Part shown: piece by piece, positions 1 to 13,197 of the stretch
Layout: each line of letters starts with the position of its first letter
Numbering within the stretch: position 1 is the first letter of the stretch
NCBI GenBank assembly: GCA_026874595.1
Contig: CM049308.1
Location: 23,898,367 to 23,962,366, forward strand
From: Sipunculus nudus
Taxonomy: Eukaryota; Annelida; Sipuncula; Golfingiida; Sipunculidae
Direction of reading: 5' to 3'
Length of the DNA: 64,000 nucleotides
Made by a program: the position numbers and the translations under genes
Notes under the pieces: generated by a model
Told to the model about the DNA's origin: nothing
The model's database searches: none
The model's input: only the letters and a program-made list of their open reading frames with translations

Positions 1-568
1 TATATATATATATACATTACCCCTTCCCATACCATCCCCTTCAGCCTCACTATATGAGGACTTCTAACCCCCCCCCCCCCCCCCCCGCTTGATTTTTGCA
101 CACCCGGCACCGTATAACGATATTGTGTACTAGTATTGCACAATCGACTGGTAAATGGCACGTCATTGCCATTTAGGAAAAGAAAACAACTAAATCAAAA
201 TGGGAATTTGAATAAAGCATGTGGGTTGTGATGTGTCCAATATGCACGTAGCACTGACTGACCTTTACAGTTATCATCACAAAGCGTGTAATGTCATAAT
301 GCTCAGTGACATCACCTGATGAATGGGGCTTCAAACTAGCGCCATTCCGGCCCTCTGACATTATAGAGAGTATACGACCAGCTTACTGGCTGTCAGAGTG
401 CCGTTACGTCTATCGACGAGTAACGCACTATAACTATAAGGCTCTATGACGGTGCAAATATTTTCATAATTTCAGACAACGCCTCATGGCCTACAGGTAT
501 ATACTGTCAATTCACATAAACCAGACTAATCGTTAGCTTTTATAGTATGCTTTCTGGCAACATCAAAT

Positions 569-772
569 ATGAGCGAGAAAAGTTCCATTTTAACTCAACA
601 TATTGGTAAAGCCCTCCGAATGTTTGTTGAATTTCTGACCGCATGGATACAGGCATGGTTTGCACGGGTTACTGGACGCAGCCAGCTTGTACGCTATACA
701 GGAAATGACTTGTTACCAAAGAGACGGAGTTTCAGTTTAAGTTGTGAGTTCACATGTATTAATCATTTTTAG
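569..772 (+). CDS. Weak candidate first exon, hypothetical
   Basis: An ATG opens a 67-codon frame with an amphipathic, Trp/Phe-rich segment (MFVEFLTAWIQAWFARV, residues 18-34) and a basic stretch (LPKRR). A GTGAGT donor-like hexamer falls at about 742, so coding might splice there after SFSL. No downstream exon, homologue or promoter was recognised, and the frame is only slightly longer than chance. It could equally be non-coding. Confidence 0.2.
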   Translation: MSEKSSILTQHIGKALRMFVEFLTAWIQAWFARVTGRSQLVRYTGNDLLPKRRSFSLSCEFTCINHF

Positions 773-1900
773 TTAATTCATCATTCATAGCCTAATGTTA
801 AGATTATAGATTTACCACAACATGAATGAAATGATGGAAGACCACTGCGATGCTTTCCTCGATATTGCATGTATCACGAGTCAAGTGAGCTTACCAGGCC
901 AATTATCATTGCCTACTGAGTCGGGTTGTCACGGCTAGCTACAAACATGACTGTATATATGGTCACATCTTATAGAAGTTCTCTCAACCATTCTCCAGAT
1001 ACCCTACGGTGCTCCGTCGCCCTTACAGAGAGAATCGACAGAAAAACCAACCTTACTTGATAAAGGAAAACGTGTTGACAGAACCAATTAAAATACTTAT
1101 TTTTATGAGAGATCTTGTTGAATTATACGCGCCGAGGGTTTAATTTACAACTTTTTTAAATTTCGACACGGGGCTGTCAAATAACATTTATTCTTACAAG
1201 AGTGCATTAGACAGCGCCTAAGATATTGACGGTCAGTATACCGTTGGTATATTTGATAAAAAAGTCTGAATAGTCGCAATAGTCAACAAGTCAGAGTGAA
1301 AAATGTATAATGGAATTATTAAAATGCAACTCGAATAATTTATTCCAGCGAAAAATGTTACAATTCTAGTATCCTGCTGTACCCCCCCCTCCCCCCGTAG
1401 CAGAGGGTAAAGATGGAAATCCCAAGTGGACATGTTGAATCCAACGTAACATGTCGCTCCGCCTGGTGGAGGATAAGGAATTAATATCAATCTATTTTTA
1501 GCAATCGAAATACCCTCCTGAAGAACCTCCAGCTAAATGTGGTCCAACATTATATTTAAAAATGACAAAAGACTGAAATACATATGTTTATTTTATTGAA
1601 CTCGGACTCAGATTGGCTTCGCTTTCTAAACAGTGAAAATATACAGAAAATATAAAGAGATTATACAGCGTCCGATAAATTGTCCGATATTGTGATGCAA
1701 ATAAGACCTAATATCAGTTAAAATTTAGCGTTCAAGTATCCTGCTGTTATTGCATTGTCGCCCAACAGCCTTATTCCGGCTTCTTATCTGCACCTAGGGT
1801 CCAATCGCCACAAAGCTCTTTCCCGCAGATAGTTTCTCGCCTTGAAATTATTCTTGGAGTATCTTCTTGTCGTAATTCCGTGTTCTTACCATGTCCTTAC
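773..1900. other. No gene seen
   Basis: AT-rich DNA with a C-tract at about 1381-1396 and no supported frame or repeat. Confidence 0.5.
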
Positions 1901-1905
1901 TATAC

Positions 1906-1911
<6 letters not shown>

Positions 1912-1985
<74 letters not shown>
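1912..1985 (+). repeat. (TA)n(GA)n compound microsatellite
   Basis: (TA)n at 1912-1956 is followed by (GA)n at 1958-1984. A similar compound tract (AC, AT, AG) occurs at 24483-24564. Confidence 0.95.
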
Positions 1986-1988
<3 letters not shown>

Positions 1989-4300
1989 GGCGCGCAATCG
2001 ATGCGACTTGTTTCGATAATATTATCGTTGGCTCTGACATAGATCTATATAATAAGGAACTACAATATTTGTAACCTGACACCATAGGCAACACTCATTG
2101 TATTTGTAATCTAGTATACTGTATATAGAAATATGCAATAAATATATTTAAAGTCCATCCTGGTATTTTAAGGCAAATTATTTAAAGTATTCTATTGATT
2201 TCAATATCAAATGTGTGTTCGAGGTGTGCTTTTGTAAATAAATAAAATATATAAAACACCAGGAAATCTGTGAAACCAAATCAATGTCCTTCATATCAAA
2301 GGTCATGAACGACACACTACACCCCCTACATCCAGAGTTCAGTTTTTAACCTTCAGGTAAACGCTTATTAGATGTAACATTCTGCAGGACTTATCTCTTG
2401 TGATTTACAGTATTAAAATCTTTAACTCACAGACCTCTAGATATTTAATGTTTGAATTATGTGTTTTACCTGCAGAATTATCTGCTTTATCATTTTTACA
2501 CGCTTATTTTTACATGCATAGTCAAATATACATTCCGTGTTATTTTTATGTGTTTATTTTTTATGTAACGATTTGCAAGTCAACAACAAATTCCTTGAAC
2601 TGTTATCTTATCCTATGTTATCTTATCTTATCTTATTTATTTACGTATTATTATATAGTTATTTGTATACAGGGTTCATCTGATCCCTAATTCACACAAA
2701 CACACACACACATATATACACATATTGAACAAACATTTGTATATATATGTGTATAGGTATATATATGTATATATATATAAACACGTATGTCTTTATAATT
2801 AATTTTCTTCGTGGTTCTAGGCACATGTGTAAATATATGTGTAAATATATAAATTCATATGTGTATATGTAAAAGTATGATAAAACAAACACTCGTTCCT
2901 TCTACAATTCCTCCCCTCGTTCACTTGATAAATTTAAATTCCACCTCCGAGGCCCGTCAATCTAAGACTAACAGATATTATTATTAATGTCCCTATTTAG
3001 ACAGAAACCAAACACTGGTACCTCCCGGTACAGGTGTATATCCTTTAATGCGGTTTATGAAACCCCGCCCTTACCGTGGCTATCAGCTGTGCTCGCTGAA
3101 CACCTTCATAGAACACGTATATAATTAATAGATAATTGTGGTATTTAATGCCACACCAAACTTGGGCGTTTCATAGTGATTACTTAGTGTAAACCTGGTA
3201 TTGTGCTTTCAACTGGCCTGCCTTTTTCGCCGTGTGTGGAATAAGAAAGCGACACGGAACAAAGAGGGGCAACAATACATCGCCTAGTATTCAGTAATCA
3301 AGTATTAAACCTACCTCACACGCCTCTTGTGCAATTAACATGATTAACCAGATGAACACTTGCACACTGTATCCATTGATTAACGGGACGCTCAATTATG
3401 CATATTGCATTCACTGGAATGTACGACTAAAGGATTTAGTATTACATATATCAGGCTAATTTATACGTTTCGCCAACAGCAATTGTTACGATTTCTTGAA
3501 AGGGATTATATAAATATTCTGTTTATCCGACGACCTAAAATTGGAATACTTGCCGCGCAGGCACACTAGTGTGCGCACACATCCAGGGACATGCACGGGT
3601 GCTCTAAGATAAGCTATATGCAATCAGTGTCTCCTGTTATGAATAAAAGGCACGCATGTATAAGCGCTCCAAAATGAGCGGTTTTTTTTAGCAATTTCTC
3701 CTGGAAAACATAGTCATAATTTTATTTGTGCTAGTTTTGAAGAAAATGCATTTGTGCGTATACAGAATAGTTTAATCCATAAACTGGTTTTAAAACCTAA
3801 TTATTCATAACATATCATGTATACGGTATATTTTAAAGGCTTTCTTAAGGCATTCCCCAGTCAGATATGTTGAAAGTAACACACACACGTTTACTTCACA
3901 TACATACACAGGATATTGCGCAACACGGATCAATTGTTAAATCACCTAGCTGCAGAATGGATAAAATTACACATACATCGGACACTCGCAGGATCTAGTT
4001 TTCTGGCAATAATATAGATTTATGCCCACGTTAGAGACGTGAAGGAACTTACGGTGTATTCACAACGGACACTGCAGGTGTCCATAATTAAGAGATACTC
4101 GTAATAGAGAGAACCGATATAAGGAGAGAGTTCCCTGTAATTTACAAATAAAGGGAATTTACCAAATAAAGGTATAATATATGCTCTATACATCAGGGAT
4201 AAATCAAAATCAAAGTCGATGTGACTTGTGTATGATTAATCAACAGTATAATGACTGTATGAAGGTTACTTATCATTAATATACGAAATTATTAAACAAA
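1986..4300. other. AT-rich, no gene seen
   Basis: Contains an (AC)/(AT) low-complexity patch at 2696-2880. It has no duplicate elsewhere in the window. Confidence 0.5.
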
Positions 4301-4302
4301 AG

Positions 4303-4303
<1 letters not shown>

Positions 4304-4335
<32 letters not shown>

Positions 4336-4534
4336 TGACGACTACATTATAGATTCTGACTTGAAACTGATAACTTATTTGACAATAGTTTGATGTTCAT
4401 CGTATAAGCGTTTTTATTCTTTATTAACAGTCTGAAATTTAAGAAAATTTACGTGTAAATTTCATACATATATGGCAAAGATTTTTTGTAGAAAAGATCA
4501 ACGACTTCTTGCTATAATATATGCATCTTATCTT

Positions 4535-4609
<75 letters not shown>

Positions 4610-4647
4610 GAAATATATATATATGAAATTCTATGTGTATTACTTTG

Positions 4648-4705
<58 letters not shown>
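4304..4705. repeat. Cluster of (TA)n runs
   Basis: (TA)n at 4304-4330, 4538-4601 and 4651-4705. The intervening DNA is AT-rich with no gene. Confidence 0.95.
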
Positions 4706-4708
<3 letters not shown>

Positions 4709-7480
4709 CCAGTTGAACAATAACATCTTAAAATAATAGAATTTTGTATAATAAAACTCATTTTTTCAAATAGTTGCTTCTTTAATAACTTATATCAACT
4801 ATGCTGTATAAAGAAATGTCAGCCATTCATTTTAACCAATCAGCAATCATATTTTTAGTTTACCCGTGTTAAGTGGCTTTTATAGCGATTTCGGCTAGAA
4901 TATTTTGCAAAAGTAACGGTAAACGCTGTTTTACCAACATGAGGTAATTAAAACATTTGAGGACCAACTGAACCTGCTGAGCTCAGGCCATTTGTTTAGA
5001 ATGAGAGAAAATTGAAGCTAATAGGTTATTTCACAAGAAACTTCAGTTTCTTTGAATTACGGACGGAAAGCAATTTAGTTATCTGATATATTACATATAA
5101 AAGAAAGCATTTTCATCTTTTTCGATGCACTATTTGGAGACGTTCATTTGAAACTCTTGGTAATTCACAGGACAAAAACTTTGATGAAATACTCTAGACT
5201 TTCCAATAAAAATCTGTTAGAATATATAGATTCATTTCATTACTTTGTGCCTCCAGCTATTTTGGCCGAAATCCTTTTTCGTACATGGCAATCCGGCGCG
5301 ACCCTATTGGTGCAAGTTTACTAAAAAATCAGACATTAAAGCTTACTTTCTGACCGTGTGGTAAAATTACTCATATTAACAAAGAAAATAAGTCTGTGAA
5401 AGAAATCAGAAATAAACTAGTTTTAAGATTAAACCGCAGTAATAAACATTTAATATAAATGATTGACAGGCAAGACCTCTAATTCTGTATATCACTGAGT
5501 GTTAAAATTAAGGTATAAGCATTTTTTTTTAAATTTTTATGTGTCACTTATTAAGAGTGTTTAATATACTGAATTATTTCAAAGTCACTCTAAGGCCCTT
5601 TTTCCGATTGTTTGTTCATTATAAGTATTACTATATAGTGTGAATAGTTATACAATTTAGTTATCAATGATGCTCGGAAAATGGTAAAATGTTGCCATTA
5701 ATAGACACATATTCTTCCTTTTCTTGTCACAAATTTATAATTTAAGCAAAAATTATATGCCTTTACAATTAAGTATTTATAATGCATTGATATATAAAAG
5801 GATATACTCAATATCAAATGTAAATGTCACATTTAAGACATAATGCGTTCTGGGAAAGCTGAGGGTTGTTAACAATTAATTTATGTTCCCATCGTATTTG
5901 TTCGTTAATTAACACTTTTAAACAGACATGCACTTCTGACACACTGTGAGATCTAAAGGAATGCCAATATCGATCGGATATTTATGAGTGGAATTACTTT
6001 AATGATTTTCATAAAACTATTCCAATTGATGGCGAGACGAGATGCAGTGCACTTTTTAAATACACGTCTTACTTTCTATTTTCATGAAACCTGTTTCTCA
6101 CATCCCATAATATATAACAATTATGCTGTGGTTTAATCATAAATCAAGCATTTGACATTTCAGTTTACCCTCCCATTATGACTACAGCATTGTTCTGTTA
6201 ATTTCAAGCCTTGCAAGGCGCGCAGTATATAAATTGACTATATAGGTATATAAGGAAGCACAATGTATATTAAAATGATTCATAGTATTAAGGTTCTTGC
6301 ATTCAGTTTTAATGCAGCATCACATGGCTTTCTATAGATTGCGGTTTCACATATAAATTAACAATGTTCGAAAGCCCATTGAAACTTTTCCATGCATTTG
6401 CATGGATCCATTAATCATTGTCTTAGCCCAGCATGATTGGCATCTTAGTTAAGGATACAACCTTTTTAATTGATCATAGGAATATTAATGTTCGTGCACG
6501 TTTCCCGTGATTACAGAAAAGTAATTATTATATTTGTTAAAAGTTAACAAATTACTAGCGATTATTACGTTCCAATCGGTGGGATTTTACTCAAAAATAA
6601 AAACCTAACCTAATGGCAATTTACTGTCATTTCACGATTTGATTAAGCCTTTGCGTTTAACTTATTTATTTGAAATGCGAGCGGTGATATGAAATTTGGT
6701 GGTTAATGGGGAACTACAGCATGATCCGAATTTTAATTTTCATATTAATTAACGAATATATCAACAAAAAGAGCTCAGGCTATTTGGAATAAAATTAATA
6801 GTATAAGTATCGTAGGAAGTTACGAAATCAATCTAACACGAGTCTTTTTTTTCTGTGAACTACGCTTATAACTGGTATAATTATACAAGTATGAGATGAC
6901 TACATGAATTAAAATAACTAATATCACAAGCACTTATTGAAATTAATTAAAGTTAATTAACTTAAAAGCCGCAACTCCTTATATTAGATTCGACCATTTC
7001 TCAGTAATTATTATGAACATCTCAAATAATTTTTCTGATTAGTTTTTCCAGAACAAAATAAAAACAAACCTATTTGAATTATAAGCCATATAAATGTAAC
7101 CAAAATCTCATATTACATGAAACAAGCATAAAAATCGTGTTTTAATTATCTAATTTGAGTCAAGTGATACAATGTTTTCGAATGGCAAAATACCGGTTCT
7201 ATGAGATTTAAATTCTGTTTATAGCATTGCTTCCTCTGATAGCATTTCATAGTCTCTGATAAAAAAACAAAAAAAAAAAACCAAAGAAATATTAAAGCCT
7301 ACGAATTACCTGTATACCATATGCATCAAGGAACTTTATTGCAAGGCATTTAGGCCCCTCTTGCAAAATGAGGGAATATCTATTATTAATTTTCAGAAAA
7401 AGACATCATATTTATTGTAACATTCAAAACTAAGGGCTAGCAAGTTTGATATATGATATACTTATCCGTTATAGCGCTGC
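4706..7480. other. Single-copy AT-rich DNA with octamer and TAATTA motifs
   Basis: No gene or repeat is seen. TTAATTAA-type homeodomain core motifs are frequent (6740-6755, 6940-6962). An ATGCATTTGCATGG octamer-type site with a TTAATCATT core follows at about 6392-6420. High AT content makes such motifs common by chance. Confidence 0.35.
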
Positions 7481-7789
7481 CATAAAGGAACTTCTATTTC
7501 CAGAGCTGAAATTTGCTTCGGCAGAGATCGGAAATGTCACAAAGACGGGTGAAATCTAATCCGTTCAAGACCGACACGGACAACAAGAACTTGAGAAGAT
7601 CACGTTGAGCCGTACTGACATAATCTTTTATAATCCTGTTATAAATTGTGAAATCATATACCAATCTTAAGTCTGTAAGAAAAGGCACAGAAAAATTGTC
7701 ACATAAATAAAGCTAGGATATGTATTAAGTCACCTTCTTTGCGGTGCGGGTTAAGATATTAGCTAAAAACGACGTCTTCTCTGATGGCA

Positions 7790-8480
7790 AAGTATTGCTC
7801 TGTCGGAGGCCGCGTTCAAAGATTAAAGATAAAAGGTGACAAAATAGGTGAAACAGATCGACTTGGAAGATGCCCGAGCTGCCTTGCTCGCCCCATGACG
7901 CAGGACTCGGCGGCCGACTGGCGTGACAGATTGATACAAAATCCTATGGAATAATTGAAATTTGAAGACCTGCTCAGGTGCGGTGCTCTACCAGACCGGT
8001 GGACGTTTTCATTTTCCTCCCTGGAGTCCATCATAAACCGGTTGCATTGTCTCGTCACCGAATTCAATGACGGCGTCGGCCGCATTCAATTGAGCTACGG
8101 CCAATTTCGATTATTAGTCGTTTCATGTTGCAATTCCTCCCTTTATGCTACATATAAATTAAGAACTAACGACCGTGCTTCGCGCGGACAATGCAAAACG
8201 TGAGGCAGGTATTAGAAACGCCAAACCCGCCCGGCTGAGGCCTTTGGACTCGGCCCGTATTAATAAAGCACCCCTGGCTTGAAAGCACAAAATGACTGAA
8301 AGGAAGGCTTTTATAACGATTAGATCTTGAACGATTGGTCTTGCTACAATTCAGGCTGCCAAACACAGAAGGGTTGTGGCCGCCCGCTGTTTTCTAAAGC
8401 ATCTACTCGACTCCTTGCCAGAAAACATATGCTCCTTTTCAGGATGTCTTGAGCGGTGGCCCTTGTTGTAACAGAGATCT
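7790..8480. other. GC-richer island in AT-rich DNA
   Basis: Base composition rises clearly (CGGCGGCC, GGCCGCCCGC). Short frames overlap on both strands with no recognisable protein. It could be a conserved non-coding element, an exon of an unseen transcript or an old repeat. No second copy occurs in the window. Confidence 0.4.
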
Positions 8481-9499
8481 TGTCATGGTAAAGAAGAGCC
8501 CGGGATCAGCTGCTAACAATACTAGAGTTTAATTGATAGTAATTAATCAGAAGATGCCCACACAATGAAGCAAGACATTTATAAAATTATTCCAAATGGA
8601 TTTCCAGAAGATGTTCATGAAAACTACACTCGTTTAAAGTCAAAACGCTCTGTGTAATTAATTAAATGTGAACCCCGACTGTTTCCGTAGATCCTGCGTT
8701 TTTCCTACTTTCCAATCAGCTTCAACTAATGTAAGACAATTAGACAATATTGGAATGGCCTAATTAATTTTCGATTTACTGTAATCGTTTTAGAATAAAT
8801 TAAGAGATACTATATGGATCTAAGTCCTTGGGAACAATCTTGAATTCGTGTCCAAACTTTTCAATATTTTCATAACAATATAATATTATATTTAATATAA
8901 TAATATTGTATAACAGAGCCTCCTGAGCTTGTCCAAGTATAATCAACAAAAAATTACACACAATGTGATACGCAATTAATTTTAAACATATATATAAATC
9001 ATGTGTTAAATGTAATGACATGTATAACAAAAGCAGAAATGACATATATATTCGACCAAAATGATAACCATCATTTTTTAATATTAATGTATAAGAAGTA
9101 TACAGCTATAGCTCATTTAAAAAAAAAAACTTTGGTTCCATAATGGTTTAATATGAAGCATATAAATTAGAGAAACATTCTTTACCGACAAGCATAAAGA
9201 AATCACTTTTATGAAATAGCTGAACATCGAATTATTTGCTTTAGTTTTCTGCCTCAATATGATGAAGCCGTTAAAATTCCACAAAAATTATGTTAATAAT
9301 TTAAAACATTTTGAATTTGATTTATTGCATTTTCATGCATAATATGGGAATGTAATGAAAAATGTGTGAATAAAGAAACAACTTTTCCATGAAACAAATG
9401 CACTCCATAAATAATAATAAAATAAGAAACGAATCTCTCTCTCACTCTTTCTTTCTCTTATTAAAAGGGTGAGAAGTTCGCAAGGAACAGCGGATCGTT

Positions 9500-9730
9500 A
9501 GTATTTCTCATTTATCCTGCAAGCAATTTAGAATGTGCTGGCATTTCATGCCCGCCTTCATTTGACGCCTAACGCTAAATGACGTGTGCCATGCTGGACA
9601 ATAGAGCAGACGACATATACTGGACGCGCCCCCTTCAGGGGCGAACCTAATTGGTGACGTAATACGCCAAATTACGACAGAATGTCGCAAAGGCGAGCCA
9701 GGTAGGCGTGAAACCAACAGGCGATGTTAG
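9500..9730. other. Small GC-richer patch with CRE-like and CCAAT-like motifs
   Basis: Contains the palindrome CGCCCCCTTCAGGGGCG (9628-9644), then ATTGG and TGACGTAA. It might be a regulatory element; there is no flanking gene to assign it to. Confidence 0.3.
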
Positions 9731-11630
9731 CCCATGGGACACAGATGGTTTCCACTTTAGTGCGCGAGGTTTATCCACCCCATGCCTTTTTTTCCCTTTG
9801 GGCACGCTTCTTTCCATGCACCACCTGTTATGGCAAACGCTAGCTTGTTATTGTTACAAAAGACTGATCTGTAAATTGTGTGACAAGCTACCTGAATTTG
9901 TTTCTCTAAGCTACTCCAGATACAGTAACAGGCAACGAGTGCAAATTCCTTTTACCTGTATAGTTTCGAATAAAACCAAAGCACAACCGATATGTTTTCT
10001 CCAAGGTTATTAAAAAACCCATTTTTTTATTTGAAATAATTTCATGGTTGTGAATATAGTGACAATTTTATATATTAACTGAAAGGTATTTTATAGCGAA
10101 AAAAAAAAAAACATGGAAAAATAGTCCGTATACTGGACTTTATAGTTATAAAGTAGTATATTCCATTGAGACATAGCGCTAATTAAACAAAAATGTTATA
10201 AAAGGCGCTTTACAAATTATGAACAGAATTTGGTTCATTCATTCAAAGAGCACAATAACAAAAAAATAAAAGCATACTAGGTCTCCATCAATCCTGATTT
10301 TTAAGAACTACCAAAACATATAATACGCACATAAATTTAAGGGAACTATAATGATAAATTTCATATGACCTTAATAAGAGACAAGAATGAATATATTGGG
10401 GTATTTAAAGAATAACAGAGAGATGTGAATAGCGTCTATATCTAGGGGAAAGCTATTACCACAATGACATAATGAGATAATTTGTTGCTGTTTTCTATAT
10501 CTTTTAAACAATAAACGTATCATAATAATATATTTGTATCTTGATGTTGTATCTATAAAAGCAATCTTTAGAAATGAAACAAAAATATTTCACACAATAT
10601 TTCCTGTTGAATTCTTAAAATCATGTATTCAAGTCACAAAAGAACAGTGAAAGTTGGTGTCATAAACCCCTAATGTTGTATTAAATAAAGATAAGTATGA
10701 AATATTAATTAAACATCCAAATTATTTTATATCTTGTATTTGAAAGTTTCATTTCAATTATATCATTAAAGTATAATAAATTAGCGGTTTTATTGGCATT
10801 CTAGATAACAGCATTATATAAACATCCGGAAATATGTTTGGGGGGGTGGGGGGAGGAGAGCTATTACCGTGTTAAAAGTAATTACTTTTTATGTTTAATG
10901 TGATTTTTACTTTATTATTTCCGTGATGATTGGGGAAAATCTTCCGTTTGTATGGAGAGCTTAGAGGGTGGATTAATTAATATTTTTTAGACACAACTTC
11001 TGAACAAGTAACAACAAAGAAAGTCAATGAAAAGTGATTTATTCCAGGGATGATTGCAAGATTTTGGAGAAATAACGTATTCACATTCATGTGTTTAGGC
11101 CATGATATGTACAGATCCCGAAATCCTAAATGTGCTGCCGTCTATCGGCAGGTATATGAATTAATCCCTCCCATTAAACAGGCGCCTTAAAAACCCTGAT
11201 ATTTGAACCTCGTATGACATTTTAAGTGATCAATTTTTATATAAAACCTGTACTGGACGTTCTGTTTTTTTAAACAAGATAACAAGGTCAACGAAATACT
11301 GGCTTTCATCTCTCCTTTTACAAATTAAAAAAGTGACCTATGTACCATGAGGCTCCGCTGAATATGACACATGACTATATAAAGGCTTCATAATTATAAA
11401 TCACGGTGACCTGATAAGGGGTATCCAAGAAAATGTTGCCACAGCCTGTCTGCATGTACAGTGAGAACCTCCCAGGTGTAAAAATTATAATTTCTGATAT
11501 TATCAGAATTCAAGTTAGTGGTATGCTCCGCAAATGGAAAGATTTAGGTCAAAGTGAAGGATTTGTGCGATTTATCAAGTGTTTCAAGTCAAATGAGTAT
11601 AATTGCATTCAGGGGGCGTCAATATAGGGG
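9731..11630. other. No gene seen
   Basis: AT-rich DNA with a G/A-rich patch at about 10839-10858. No repeat partner elsewhere in the window was found. Confidence 0.5.
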
Positions 11631-11754
11631 ACTCCCCCCCCCCCCCCCCATTTAATGGCAAGGGGGAGGGGGATGGTCAATGTTATCATCCCCCCATCCG
11701 CTATTTGTAATATAATTAAGTATATATGTGAAATGTATCAAACAGACGCTACAA

Positions 11755-11756
<2 letters not shown>

Positions 11757-11797
<41 letters not shown>
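11757..11797. repeat. (TA)n run next to a C-tract
   Basis: (TA)n just downstream of a run of about 18 C (11632-11649). Further runs at 12011-12040 and 12107-12187 separate the palindrome and the two SINE heads. Confidence 0.9.
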
Positions 11798-11806
<9 letters not shown>

Positions 11807-11856
11807 CCATGCTATCAGTCCTTGCACAAAGTGCTCAACATATTATGGAGCAATAG

Positions 11857-12005
11857 ATACAATTGTTCTTTCTAGGCTGTTGGCAATGCACTGAAGGCAA
11901 AGTGCTCTATGGTATAACCAGAGCGTATCAATATATATTGATACGCTCTGGTTATACCATAGAGCACTTTGCCTTCAGTGCATTGCCAACAGCCTAGAAA
12001 GAACA

Positions 12006-12012
<7 letters not shown>
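11857..12012. repeat. Perfect 156-bp palindrome without spacer
   Basis: The 78 bases of 11857-11934 are exactly complementary to 11935-12012 on reversal, with no mismatch and no loop (centre CAATAT|ATATTG). It is flanked by (TA)n runs and next to two SINE heads. It has no coding content. Confidence 0.95.
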
Positions 12013-12040
<28 letters not shown>

Positions 12041-12044
<4 letters not shown>

Positions 12045-12102
12045 CGAACCCATGACCTTACGATTGCCTCTCGCTTACTCTATCCACTGAGCTATAGCCG
12101 AT

Positions 12103-12104
<2 letters not shown>
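12041..12104 (-). mobile_element. tRNA-derived SINE head (first)
   Basis: The minus strand has an A box (TAGCTCAGTGGATAGAG) and, about 35 nt on, a B box (GGGTTCGATAC), as in a tRNA-type RNA polymerase III promoter. The tRNA fold is incomplete and (TA)n abuts both sides. This fits a SINE head rather than a functional tRNA gene. A sister copy lies at 12188. Confidence 0.7.
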
Positions 12105-12187
<83 letters not shown>

Positions 12188-12191
<4 letters not shown>

Positions 12192-12250
12192 CGGACTCAT
12201 GACCTTACGATTGCCGCTCGCTTGCTCTATCCACAGAGCTACAGCCGATC
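12188..12250 (-). mobile_element. tRNA-derived SINE head (second)
   Basis: The minus strand has TAGCTCTGTGGATAGAGCA followed by ATGAGTCCGATAC. It is about 85-90% identical to the head at 12041, in the same orientation, and separated from it by about 80 bp of (TA)n. The B box is weaker (GTCCGATAC). Confidence 0.65.
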
Positions 12251-12380
12251 ATCGACCCCTCTGTGTATTTGCACACTTTTATAGGAACCAGCGAAGTTAC
12301 GTCACGGTAGTGACGTCAGGGTGTTACCAACTACATGTGTCGGCAGGGCGACTTTGCATGCAGCAGGGAGAAATGTTTGC

Positions 12381-12590
12381 CTTATGCGGCATATATTATA
12401 TACAGTGATGTATGAATAGCCATGCTGGTTCATTGTATATAGAAAATGAACATGAATACACAGAAAAATCGGTTCACTGGCGACGGGAATCGAATCCAGC
12501 AATCTGTGTATTCATGTTCGATTTCTATATACAATGAACCAGCATGGCTATTCATTCATCTCTCTCTGTATATGTATATATGCCGCATAA
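12381..12590. repeat. 210-bp foldback with CCATGCTGGTTCATT arms
   Basis: The outer arms carry CTTATGCGGCATATAT and its reverse complement. The inner arms (12412-12463 and 12506-12555) run from ATGAATAGCCATGCTGG to GAATACACAG. The loop holds CGGTTCACTGGC and GGGAATCGAATCC. A related element lies at 25746-25880. Confidence 0.85.
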
Positions 12591-12591
12591 G

Positions 12592-12644
<53 letters not shown>

Positions 12645-12697
12645 TTGGGTGTGTGAGGGTGCGCGTGTGTGTCTGTGTGTGTCACCCCCCCCCCCCA
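12592..12697. repeat. (TA)n(GT)n tract ending in a C run
   Basis: (TA)n at 12592-12631, then a degenerate GT-rich tract to about 12682 and a run of C. Confidence 0.9.
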
Positions 12698-12852
12698 AAC
12701 CCTGGAAGATAAATTGACGCCACTGTTTGAACTCCGCGAATTTAAAGGGTTCTAAAATAACAGTGGGGGTATGAGCTTTAGCTTCTATGATTATTTAAAG
12801 CTATCTTAAAAGATAATCAAAAGTAATAGGTGTATGTTACTATTACAGGTAA

Positions 12853-13156
12853 GCGGCGTTATTCATCATTCATTAATTATATATATTGTCAGGTCTTCAA
12901 TTCCTTTATATATGACCCTAAACTTTCAAAGCACCGACTTGTATGAACTGTCAGGATAAAAAGCGAATCGTGTTTGCAACTCAAGTTATGCGTAGTGTAT
13001 TTTCAACAGCTATACTGCAATCGCTACAGTTGGAAGGTGTTTTATTTAACCAATAAACTGAATATAATTTAGTTAGTTTTAACTAAAGGCATAGTTGTCA
13101 AATATTATTTCTCTGTCATTTATTACACTTATAATTAATATAATAACCAGGTTATT

Positions 13157-13197
<41 letters not shown>

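Noticed and set aside
4521-4761. Long Tyr-Ile frames on both strands
   Set aside because: They are translations of (TA)n microsatellites, as are similar frames at 1842-2094, 11655-12284, 27423-27689, 28714-28920 and 42079-42819.
12041-12104. Functional tRNA gene
   Set aside because: A and B boxes are present, but the acceptor stem does not pair and a near copy lies 150 bp away. A SINE head fits better. The same holds for 20077-20145.
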